DNA of 19,230 bases, taken from the NCBI GenBank assembly GCA_029263035.1, contig JAJCYF010000034.1, positions 1 through 19,230 of the forward strand, read 5' to 3'. The DNA is from Actinomycetes bacterium. GTDB taxonomy: Bacteria; Actinomycetota; CADDZG01; JAHWKV01. Position 1 is the first letter of the stretch; each line of letters starts with the position of its first letter. The notes under the pieces were generated by a model. That model was given only the letters and a program-made list of their open reading frames with translations. It did not search any database and had not been told where the DNA came from. The position numbers and the translations under genes are program-made. Shown one piece after another: positions 7,172 through 13,740 of the stretch.

Positions 7172-8169
7172 GACCGCTCGACCCGCTATCGTCCATCAAA
7201 ACGAAACTTGGAGTAGTTATCGTCGCCTCGGTGGCGGTTACCGTGGCGGTTCACACGCTCGGGATTCGCGCCGGCATTCCCCTATTTGTGGTCGGCGGGG
7301 CGTCGGGAGCACTCTCCCTTCTTATGGTGCAGTTCCTGGCCCACGGCATGACCTCACCGCTCAGGGAGATGGCAGCGGCGGCCAAGACCATGGCGCGGGG
7401 GGATTACTCCAAAAGGGTTACGGCGACCTCCCGCGATGAGGTGGGAGACCTCTCCCGGGCCTTCAATGCGATGGCGTCCGAGCTGGAGCAGGTTGAGCGA
7501 ATGCGCCGTGACCTGGTGGCCAACGTCTCCCACGAGCTCCGGACCCCCATCAGCGCGCTTCAGGCCGTCCTGGAGAACCTCATCGACGGCGTGGAGGAAC
7601 CTGATCCCGTCACCTTCACCACGATGCATGAACAGGTCCGCCGGTTGGGCCGGCTCGTCTCCCAGCTGCTGGATCTCTCGCGGCTTGAGTCCGGGGCGGT
7701 TCCCCTTCAGCGAATCAACTTCCGGCTCGAGGACCTCCTCCAGCAGGCGGTACGGGAATCCAAGCTGCACTCACACAACGTCCACCTGACCGTCGATGTC
7801 AGGCCCCCGGATCTGAGCGCAGACGGCGATCCTGAGCGGGTCCACCAGGTCGTCGCCAACCTTATCGAGAACGCAGTGCGCCACTCCCCGGCAGACGCCG
7901 AGGTCAGCGTCTCGGCCTACGGAGACGAACACCGGGTGACCATCGAGGTGGCCGATGAGGGACCGGGTATCCCCCAGAACGAGGCGGGCCGGGTGTTCGA
8001 GCGGTTCTACAGGGCGGACGCCGCCCGCTCCTCAACCCAGGGAGGCACCGGCCTTGGTTTGGCCATCGCCCGGTGGATCGTGGACCTGCACGGCGGAGAG
8101 ATCCGGGTGGAGTCCAGGGAGCCCACCGGGTGCCGGATGGTGGTGGAGTTTCCCGGAATCGCACCGTAG
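7168..8169 (+). CDS. Sensor histidine kinase with minimal extracellular loop
   Basis: A 333-aa membrane kinase, partner of the preceding response regulator. Two hydrophobic segments (about 14-33 and 38-57) are joined by only a few residues, so there is no extracellular sensor domain; it resembles intramembrane-sensing kinases. HAMP follows (about 55-108), then HisKA with phospho-acceptor His122 in NVSHELRTP, and a HATPase domain with N-box NLIENAVRHS (Asn235), G1 ADEGPGIP (Asp263), F-box FERFYR and G2 GGTGLGLAI. The start is TTG at 7168, overlapping the regulator stop, with GGAGGA at 7160-7165 just upstream; spacing is short but the next in-frame ATG (residue 53) would remove both membrane segments. 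It may sense membrane or cell-envelope state or need an accessory protein, the M15 peptidase being one candidate. Confidence 0.94.
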   Translation: MRPLDPLSSIKTKLGVVIVASVAVTVAVHTLGIRAGIPLFVVGGASGALSLLMVQFLAHGMTSPLREMAAAAKTMARGDYSKRVTATSRDEVGDLSRAFNAMASELEQVERMRRDLVANVSHELRTPISALQAVLENLIDGVEEPDPVTFTTMHEQVRRLGRLVSQLLDLSRLESGAVPLQRINFRLEDLLQQAVRESKLHSHNVHLTVDVRPPDLSADGDPERVHQVVANLIENAVRHSPADAEVSVSAYGDEHRVTIEVADEGPGIPQNEAGRVFERFYRADAARSSTQGGTGLGLAIARWIVDLHGGEIRVESREPTGCRMVVEFPGIAP

Positions 8170-8190
8170 CCTTTGACCCGGAAGCATTAA

Positions 8191-8211
8191 TCGGACCTCG
8201 AAACGGTCCGA
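8191..8211 (+). terminator. Hairpin after the histidine kinase (possible terminator without T-tract)
   Basis: TCGGACC (8191-8197) and GGTCCGA (8205-8211) are a perfect 7-bp inverted repeat around a 7-nt loop, 21 bp after the kinase stop. No run of T follows, so efficient intrinsic termination is uncertain; an operator for nadE is the alternative. Confidence 0.4.
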
Positions 8212-8268
8212 CCATAACCAAACTCGAAGCTTAAGCCCCCTGCCGCCATCCGACCGCTCGAGAAAGAT

Positions 8269-8274
8269 TAGTCT
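8269..8274 (+). promoter_or_regulatory. -10 box of a leaderless promoter for nadE
   Basis: TAGTCT ends exactly 6 nt before the nadE ATG at 8281, and there is no Shine-Dalgarno. The hexamer sits in a small inverted repeat, AAAGA (8263-8267) with TCTTT (8272-8276), which could allow regulator access. No convincing -35 is seen. Confidence 0.45.
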
Positions 8275-8280
8275 TTACCG

Positions 8281-10011
8281 ATGGTCCGCATTGCACTGGC
8301 ACAAATCAACCCCACCATCGGGGACCTGCCGGGCAACACCGCTCTGGTGCAGCGTTACGTTGAGCAGGCCAAAGCCGCCGGGGCCGATGTCGTGGCGTTT
8401 CCCGAGATGGTGGTCACCGGGTACCCGCCGGACGACCTCCTCCTCAAAAAGAGCTTTATCGCCGACAGCAACGCGGCCCTTGAGACCATCGCTTCAACAA
8501 CGACCGGCATCGCCGCGGTAATCGGCTTCGTGGACCACAACAACGACCGGCTCTACAATGCCGCTGCGCTGATCTCCGACGGCCGGATTGCCGGCATCTA
8601 CCGCAAGCACCACCTTCCCAACTACGGAGTTTTCGATGAGAGGCGATTCTTCTCGTCCGGAGACGAGATAGTGCTGGCGGAGATCGACGGGCTGACCTTC
8701 GGGGTCACCATTTGTGAGGACCTGTGGCTGGAGAGCGGCCCGCACGTCGACTGCGCCATCGCAGGCGCCCAGCTGGTCATAAACCTGAACGCCTCCCCCT
8801 ACCATGCAGGCAAAGGCGGGGAGCGACTCAGCCTGCTCTCCCGGCGCGCCCGTCGAAATGGGATAGCCCTTGCCTACGTGAACTGCGTCGGCGGGGCGGA
8901 CGAGGTGATCTTCGACGGCCAGTCCTCGGTGGTTTCGCCGGAAGGCACCCTCATTGCCCGGGCCGGGCAGTTCTGCGAGGAGCTTCTGGTCTTCGACATC
9001 GACCCGGAGGGAGAGACTCCTGCGGGCGGCGAGGAGCGCGATGACAGCCCGGCTGCGGGCCGGCAGGCGGCTTTGGGCGATGCCGGGACCGTGGTGGTAG
9101 TCAGCCTGAACTGGCATCCGGAACCGGACCCGGACCCGGTAACCCCCCGTATAGCCCCGGAGCTCGATGCGGCCGGCGAGGTCTACGGTGCGCTCGTGCT
9201 CGGAGTGCGTGACTACATGGCGAAGAACGGGTTTCAGCAGGCAATGGTCGGTATCTCCGGGGGGATCGATTCCGCTCTCACCGCCGCGATCGCAGTCGAC
9301 GCCATCGGGGCCCAGAACGTCCTGGGTCTATCAAACCCCAGCGAGTTCACCTCATCGCAAAGCATCCAGGACGCCAAGCAGCTCTCGGAAAGCCTGGGTT
9401 TCAAATTGATCACAATGCCCATCGGGCTTCCGCTGGCGGCTATGCGCCGGACGTTGGAGGAGGACTTTGCCGGCTCCGAATATTCCGTCGCCGACCAGAA
9501 CCTGCAGGCGCGCATCCGGGGCAACCTGTGGATGTACGTCTCCAACCAGACCGGCCGGCTTTTGCTGTCGACCGGCAACAAATCCGAGATGGCCGTGGGC
9601 TACGCCACTTTGTACGGGGACATGGCCGGAGGGTTTGCCGTACTAAAGGACGTCCCGAAGACCCTCGTCTACCGGCTCTCCGAGTGGCGAAACCGGCAGG
9701 GTGAGGCCATCCCACCGGCGATCATCGAGCGCCCGCCCACCGCCGAGCTGGCCCCGGGACAGCTCGACACCGACTCCCTGCCGCCGTACGAGGTCCTGGA
9801 CCCGATTCTCAAGGAGTACGTGGAGAACCATCTGGGCATCGACGAGATCGCTGCGCTGGGCTTCGACCGGGCGATGGTAAAGCGGATCGCTCAGATGGTG
9901 GACCGGGCCGAATACAAGCGGCGGCAGTCGGCGCCCGGCATCAAGGTGACCTCCCGGGCGTTCGGGCGGGACCGCCGGCTCCCGATCACCAACCGGTACC
10001 TCCCGGAGTAG
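8281..10011 (+). CDS. nadE: Glutamine-dependent NAD+ synthetase
   Basis: Converts nicotinate adenine dinucleotide to NAD+ using ATP and ammonia released from glutamine. The 576-aa protein has two parts. The N-terminal nitrilase-type glutaminase (about 1-270) has a complete catalytic triad: Glu42 (FPEMVVTGYPP), Lys109 (YRKHHLPNYG) and Cys145 (VTICEDLW). The C-terminal synthetase (about 295-576) has the ATP pyrophosphatase loop SGGIDS (326-331), STGNKSEMAVGYATLYGD and PPTAELAPGQLD. A low-complexity linker (about 240-295) joins them. Length fits the shorter bacterial form rather than the roughly 680-aa mycobacterial one. The ATG at 8281 gives the standard N-terminus MVRIALAQINPTIGDLPGN. It ends 3 bp before the convergent lipoprotein gene. 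Confidence 0.97.
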   Translation: MVRIALAQINPTIGDLPGNTALVQRYVEQAKAAGADVVAFPEMVVTGYPPDDLLLKKSFIADSNAALETIASTTTGIAAVIGFVDHNNDRLYNAAALISDGRIAGIYRKHHLPNYGVFDERRFFSSGDEIVLAEIDGLTFGVTICEDLWLESGPHVDCAIAGAQLVINLNASPYHAGKGGERLSLLSRRARRNGIALAYVNCVGGADEVIFDGQSSVVSPEGTLIARAGQFCEELLVFDIDPEGETPAGGEERDDSPAAGRQAALGDAGTVVVVSLNWHPEPDPDPVTPRIAPELDAAGEVYGALVLGVRDYMAKNGFQQAMVGISGGIDSALTAAIAVDAIGAQNVLGLSNPSEFTSSQSIQDAKQLSESLGFKLITMPIGLPLAAMRRTLEEDFAGSEYSVADQNLQARIRGNLWMYVSNQTGRLLLSTGNKSEMAVGYATLYGDMAGGFAVLKDVPKTLVYRLSEWRNRQGEAIPPAIIERPPTAELAPGQLDTDSLPPYEVLDPILKEYVENHLGIDEIAALGFDRAMVKRIAQMVDRAEYKRRQSAPGIKVTSRAFGRDRRLPITNRYLPE

Positions 10012-10014
10012 GGC

Positions 10015-11187
10015 TCAGGTCCACACCGAGATCTCGCGCAGCCCCGAAATCGACCCGGGCTCGGCACCGACGACCCGGATGTAACGCAAACGAAGGGGGC
10101 GGGAGGGTTTGATCTGTCCAAAGGTCTCAGCCTCCCCAACCGGCGACCAGGTCCTTGAGTCCACCGATCCCTCGATCCGGCAGGAACAGCCCCGGATCAC
10201 CAGCAGCGTCGCATTGACCTGCCTGCCCATGTCGACAACTACCCGGCGGGACTCGGCCGGAGCAGGCGTCCCGGCGGGCGCCGCAGATGTACCGGGGATG
10301 CCGGCGTCCTCCGAAAGGCGTCCGTCCGTGAGCCGGCATCCGGGCAGGACAACCGGGGACCCTTCCCCGGTTTGCACGGAACAGGGCTTCCCTCGCGACT
10401 CGGGAGCGCCCGCACCGCTTTCAAACCCCAGCTGGGCGGACCGGTAGGAGAGTTTGGTGGTCGTACCCGGCGCCACCCCGTCCCGGATGGCGGTGACCGA
10501 GACGCTGCCCGACGAGTCCTCGAGCACCCGGGGATCGTAGTCGGCCTGCAACTCGTTCGACCGGACCTGCCACACCGGCGCGCCGCTCGGCGATGCGAAC
10601 TCCAACCGATAACCCGATCCCTTTCCGAGGTCGCCGGGAACCGCCTGCCACCCGGCGGTACCGGTCCCGGTGGTAAGCCGGGGCTCCCAGAACCGGATCG
10701 GCCCAAGATCGAGCTGCTCGGTCTGGACCCGAAAGGTCGCCAGGACCGCCGGACCCTCCAGAGTTCCGGGCGCCGGCGGAAGGGCGGCGCTGACCCCCAT
10801 CGACCGGGCATTGCCGAAGAACGTTCGAACATCGTTTCCGCGCAGGGAGAACGAGAACGTGCCGCCGTCGTCGGTGTCGGTGGAGTCCGAGTCCTCCAGG
10901 AAGCTGGCGCAAGGCTCCGGCGGGGGGTCGGCCAGACAGAGCGTTCCGAGCGAGAGCGCGGTGAACAGCGTTCCGCCGAGGAGCTCGGAAATCTCGGTCT
11001 GCGGCGCCAGTACCACCGGGCGGCCGGCCAGCGGTGAACCCGACTGGTCCTGCAAGACCCCGGAGACGGCGACGGATGCCCCGGGATCCACCTGGCTGGG
11101 GCTACAAGCGGCTCCGGCAAGCATCAGGCAGGCGGTGAGCAGCGCCGGCCGGCACACCCAACGAGCTCTTCCGGCTGGTTTGATCAT
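10015..11187 (-). CDS. Hypothetical secreted lipoprotein with C-terminal discoidin (F5/8C)-like domain
   Basis: A 390-aa protein I do not recognise as a named family. The N-terminus is basic then hydrophobic, with a likely lipidation Cys at residue 28 (AGAAC) or less likely Cys20 (LTAC), so it should be anchored to the outer face of the membrane. Residues about 39-120 start with VAVSGVLQDQSGSPLAGRPVVL, like a carboxypeptidase-regulatory or Ig-like repeat. The middle (about 185-255) has WQVRSNELQADYDPR and resembles a fibronectin-like strand pattern. The last hundred residues resemble a discoidin domain: CRLTDGRL, VVVDMGRQVNATLLVIRG, IEGSVDSRTWSPVG, RYIRVVG and LREISVWT, a fold that usually binds carbohydrates or membranes. 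Several Cys pairs are present. It is a single gene on the minus strand, convergent with nadE; role unknown. The ATG at 11187 has no clear Shine-Dalgarno. Confidence 0.75.
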   Translation of the reverse strand: MIKPAGRARWVCRPALLTACLMLAGAACSPSQVDPGASVAVSGVLQDQSGSPLAGRPVVLAPQTEISELLGGTLFTALSLGTLCLADPPPEPCASFLEDSDSTDTDDGGTFSFSLRGNDVRTFFGNARSMGVSAALPPAPGTLEGPAVLATFRVQTEQLDLGPIRFWEPRLTTGTGTAGWQAVPGDLGKGSGYRLEFASPSGAPVWQVRSNELQADYDPRVLEDSSGSVSVTAIRDGVAPGTTTKLSYRSAQLGFESGAGAPESRGKPCSVQTGEGSPVVLPGCRLTDGRLSEDAGIPGTSAAPAGTPAPAESRRVVVDMGRQVNATLLVIRGCSCRIEGSVDSRTWSPVGEAETFGQIKPSRPLRLRYIRVVGAEPGSISGLREISVWT

Positions 11188-11394
11188 TCAGGACCGCCCG
11201 GGTCGGCCCATACGACGGGTTGCGACCGTGGACGTAGGTTGAGCCGCTTCATTCGGCGAGCCTACCGCCCGGGGCGGATCCCGCACCCGACCTGAGGTAA
11301 GGAATTTTGCCAAACAACCATCGAAGTGCGCCGATAAGAAAGGGTAGCGGCCCTATCAATGGCGGGCCTGCAGGCGTACCCTTACTGAAACTGG

Positions 11395-11400
11395 AAGGAG
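11395..11400 (+). promoter_or_regulatory. Shine-Dalgarno that sets the TTG start of the RDD gene
   Basis: AAGGAG lies 5 nt before TTG at 11406. The frame is open back to 11307 but the residues upstream are not conserved-looking and no ribosome site precedes them, so this site decides the start. The remainder of 11188-11405 holds nothing else I can identify. Confidence 0.7.
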
Positions 11401-11405
11401 AAAAC

Positions 11406-11861
11406 TTGACGTCATACCCCGCAACGCCGGCCTACAGCGAAGGTGAGGCCACCTATGCCGGCTTTTGGATTCGTTTCGGTGCCTTTCTCATCGACTTCAT
11501 CCTCCTGGGTATCGTCGGCGGCATCATCGGTTTCGTCATCGGAATGGCCACAGGCGGTACAGGCGGCGAAACCGGCTTCGCGGAGGGCATTTCCGCGTTC
11601 ATTGGATTTGTTATCGGCGTCGCCTACTTCGTCATCATGGAGAGCTCGGAGCGCCAGGCGACGCTCGGGAAGCTGGCCGTGGGCGTCAAGGTGACCGACA
11701 TGAACGGTGCAAGGATCTCTGCGGGGGTGGCGGCGATCCGCTACTTTTCCAAGATGCTGTCGAGCATCATCCTGCTGATCGGCTTCATCATGGTCGCCTT
11801 CACCCCGAAAAAACAGGGCCTGCACGACATCATCGCAAAGACGCTGGTGGTCAAGCAGTAG
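11406..11861 (+). CDS. RDD family small membrane protein
   Basis: A 151-aa integral membrane protein with about three hydrophobic segments (about 25-49, 62-79 and 114-132). The RDD signature is visible: GFWIRFGAFLIDFILL with Arg23 and Asp30, the loop TLGKLAVGVKVTDMNGARIS and the closing segment FTPKKQGLHDIIAKTLVV. RDD proteins are of mostly uncertain function; some have been linked to ion transport. The N-terminal 18 residues are polar and cytoplasmic. The gene is monocistronic: a divergent lipoprotein gene lies upstream and the convergent glnA downstream, separated by a strong hairpin. Confidence 0.85.
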   Translation: MTSYPATPAYSEGEATYAGFWIRFGAFLIDFILLGIVGGIIGFVIGMATGGTGGETGFAEGISAFIGFVIGVAYFVIMESSERQATLGKLAVGVKVTDMNGARISAGVAAIRYFSKMLSSIILLIGFIMVAFTPKKQGLHDIIAKTLVVKQ

Positions 11862-11876
11862 AGAGTTGAATAGCCC

Positions 11877-11904
11877 AGCAGGGCCCCTTTTAAGGGGCCC
11901 TGCT
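11877..11904. terminator. Bidirectional terminator hairpin between RDD gene and glnA
   Basis: AGCAGGGCCCC (11877-11887) pairs perfectly with GGGGCCCTGCT (11894-11904), giving at least 11 bp of GC-rich stem around TTTTAA. It lies between two converging genes and is symmetric, so it can serve both. No long T-tract follows on either strand. Confidence 0.75.
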
Positions 11905-11915
11905 CGTCCAACCAT

Positions 11916-13346
11916 CTAGATGTCGTAGTACATGTAGAACTCAAACGGGTGGGGCCGCAGGCTCAGCTCCTTGGCCTCGTTGTTCCGCTTGTAGTCGATC
12001 CAGGTGTCGATCAGGTCCTGCGTGAAGACGTTGCCCTCCAGCAGGAACTGGTGATCCGCCTCCAGCGCATCCAGCGCCTGCTCCAGGTTGGAGGGAACGG
12101 TGGGAACCGGTCCGGCGTCGCCGTCGTGCTCGAACATGTCCCGGTTGACCGGCTCGGGCGGCACCAGACCCCGCTTCACCCCGTCCAGGCCGGCCATGAG
12201 CATCGCCGAGAACGCGAAGTACGGGTTGCAGGACGGGTCCGGGCACCGGAATTCGATCCGCTTGCTCTTCGGGCTCTTCGAATAAAGCGGGATCCGAACC
12301 GCCGCCGAGCGGTTGCGCTGGGAGTAGACCAGGTTTACCGGCGCCTCGTAGCCCGGCACCAGCCGCTTGTACGAGTTGGTGGTGGGTGCGCACAGCGCCA
12401 GTAGCGCAGGGGCGTGGTTCAGGATCCCGCCGATGTAATGGATGGCCATCTCGGACAGGTTCGCGTACCCGTCACCGTAGAACAGTGGCTCGCCGTCCTT
12501 CCACAGGCTCTGGTGGACGTGCATGCCCGATCCGTTGTCCTGAAAAATGGGCTTGGGCATAAAGGTGATGGTCTTGCCCGCAGCCATGCCGGTGCCCTTG
12601 ACAACGTATTTGTAGAGCATCAATGAGTCTGCCATCTTGAGCAGGGGCCCGAACCCCAGGTCTATCTCCGCCTGCCCGGCAGTGCCGACCTCGTGGTGGT
12701 GTACCTCGATATCCAGGCCGACCTTTCGCAGGTTCAGGACCATGTCCGAACGCAGGTCCTGGTATTGGTCCATCGGGGGGACGGGAAAGTAGCCCTCCTT
12801 GTAGCGAGGTTTGTAGCCCTTGTTGCCGCCTTCGGTGACGGTCCCCGAGTTCCAGATGCCCTCGATGGAGTCGACGAAGTAGTAACCGGAGTTCTGAGTC
12901 TGGTCGAAGCGGACATCGTCGAAGATGTAGAACTCGGCCTCAGGGCCCCAGAAGGATTGGTCGGCAACGCCGCTGGCCGTGAGGTAGTCCTCGGCCTTCC
13001 TGGCGACGTAGCGAGGGTCCCGTGAATACGACTCGCCGGTTACGGGGTCCCCGATGAAGCAGTTCATCACCAGGGTCTTCTCCTTCATGAACGGGTCGAC
13101 GAAGGCGGTGGTGGGGTCCGGGAACAGGATCATGTCCGATTCGTGGATCTTCTGGAATCCACGGATGGACGAACCGTCGAAGCCGAATCCTTCCAGGAAG
13201 CTTTCTTCGTTCAGCCCCTCAGAGGTCATGGTGAAATGCTGCATCAGTCCGGGAAGGTCGCAGAACCGGATGTCTACCAGCTCTATGCCTTCGTCCTTGA
13301 TCAGCCCCAGGACCTGCTTGGCATCCTTCATATCCACGTGCGGCAT
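11916..13346 (-). CDS. glnA: Type I glutamine synthetase, adenylylation Tyr replaced by Phe
   Basis: Forms glutamine from glutamate, ammonia and ATP; family members are cytoplasmic dodecamers. The 476-aa protein has FGFDGSSI (about 54-61), the metal-ligand segments GPEAEFYIFD (134-143) and HHHEVGTAGQAEIDL, MHVHQSLW (275-282), and the nucleotide/substrate segments NSYKRLVPGYEAPVN and NRSAAVRIP. Overall it reads like the actinobacterial GSI-beta enzyme, including the C-terminus RPHPFEFYMYYDI. At the adenylylation loop, usually KDLYELPPEE, this protein has RDMFEHDGDAG: the Tyr is Phe405 and the flanking acidic-proline motif is lost. The ATG at 13346 is chosen because AGGAGG sits 4 nt upstream; the frame stays open to 13388, but that start lacks such a site. 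Divergent from the type II glutamine synthetase across a 394-bp control region. Confidence 0.96.
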   Translation of the reverse strand: MPHVDMKDAKQVLGLIKDEGIELVDIRFCDLPGLMQHFTMTSEGLNEESFLEGFGFDGSSIRGFQKIHESDMILFPDPTTAFVDPFMKEKTLVMNCFIGDPVTGESYSRDPRYVARKAEDYLTASGVADQSFWGPEAEFYIFDDVRFDQTQNSGYYFVDSIEGIWNSGTVTEGGNKGYKPRYKEGYFPVPPMDQYQDLRSDMVLNLRKVGLDIEVHHHEVGTAGQAEIDLGFGPLLKMADSLMLYKYVVKGTGMAAGKTITFMPKPIFQDNGSGMHVHQSLWKDGEPLFYGDGYANLSEMAIHYIGGILNHAPALLALCAPTTNSYKRLVPGYEAPVNLVYSQRNRSAAVRIPLYSKSPKSKRIEFRCPDPSCNPYFAFSAMLMAGLDGVKRGLVPPEPVNRDMFEHDGDAGPVPTVPSNLEQALDALEADHQFLLEGNVFTQDLIDTWIDYKRNNEAKELSLRPHPFEFYMYYDI

Positions 13347-13407
13347 ATGCCCTCCTGTCGGTACCTTTCTCCCTGTGGTTTCGAACACCGTCGCGCGAGG
13401 GGCCCGG

Positions 13408-13466
13408 CTTTTACAAGACCCCGGTTGCCCGCAAACCGTAAAAGCTGAATGTGTCCGCTCTTTTAC
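13408..13466. repeat. Repeated CTTTTAC / GTAAAAG motifs
   Basis: CTTTTAC occurs at 13408-13414 and 13460-13466, and its complement GTAAAAG at 13438-13444, so neighbouring copies are in opposite orientation with 23- and 15-nt spacers. The near copy CTTTTTAC is at 13532-13539. Possible regulator half-sites, or chance in an AT-richer promoter. Confidence 0.4.
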
Positions 13467-13470
13467 CGAT

Positions 13471-13491
13471 TTGTTAAGACCGAGTTAACAA
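13471..13491. promoter_or_regulatory. Perfect palindromic candidate operator for nitrogen control
   Basis: TTGTTAA and TTAACAA are perfect 7-bp arms around a 7-nt centre (GACCGAG). The same bases also read as direct repeats with an 11-bp period, TTTAC-N6-GTTAA-N6-GTTAA from 13462, loosely like the actinobacterial GlnR layout (GTNAC-N6-GAAAC). Position between two glutamine synthetase genes makes a nitrogen-regulator site plausible. Which regulator binds cannot be decided here. Confidence 0.5.
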
Positions 13492-13575
13492 CCGCCGATT
13501 CCGTATCCCGCCCCCCGAAGTTGGGTTTACGCTTTTTACAGGCGCCGGATCCGCTTTGGCTGCTGCCGCGCACGA

Positions 13576-13627
13576 CGGCTGCCAGACGCCGATAACGAAC
13601 GCCATTTTCCTGAAAGTCTGGCTGTCG
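13576..13627 (+). repeat. Long inverted repeat in the upstream region of glnII
   Basis: GCCAGAC (13581-13587) pairs perfectly with GTCTGGC (13616-13622) around a 28-nt loop; beyond one T-T mismatch four more pairs (one G-T) extend the stem to 13576 and 13627. If the transcript starts upstream it would form a leader RNA hairpin. No known riboswitch is recognised. Confidence 0.35.
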
Positions 13628-13740
13628 GACGTGTTCAAGATGCGCAACAGGCCCGTAACACTCCGCTGCTAGGCTGCCGGATCAACGGATACAAAGGGTG
13701 GCCGAACGGGCCGCGACCCCAGATATAGGAGAAAGCTACT

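Larger units (their letters stand above)
13347..13740. other. 394-bp divergent control region between glnA and glnII
   Basis: No convincing coding sequence on either strand. It contains the glnA Shine-Dalgarno (CCTCCT at 13351-13356, AGGAGG on the minus strand), repeats of CTTTTAC/GTAAAAG (13408-13466, with a near copy at 13532-13539), a perfect palindrome (13471-13491), a long inverted repeat (13576-13627) and the glnII Shine-Dalgarno AGGAGA (13727-13732). I could not assign -10/-35 boxes with confidence for either gene. Confidence 0.7.

Noticed and set aside
5245..8169. Vancomycin-resistance cluster
   Set aside because: Only VanY-like and two-component genes are present; there is no vanH, D-Ala-D-Lac ligase or vanX, so resistance should not be claimed.
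13347..13388. 14-codon N-terminal extension of GlnA
   Set aside because: AGGAGG lies between this and the ATG at 13346, and family proteins start close to that ATG.
13472..13490. Bacillus-type GlnR/TnrA box (TGTNA-N7-TNACA)
   Set aside because: The half-sites match but the spacer is 9 rather than 7 nt, so the firmicute consensus is not met; kept only as a generic nitrogen-operator candidate.
13723..13730. GATATAGG before glnII as a -10 promoter
   Set aside because: It overlaps the Shine-Dalgarno AGGAGA, so a transcript starting from it would lack the ribosome site.
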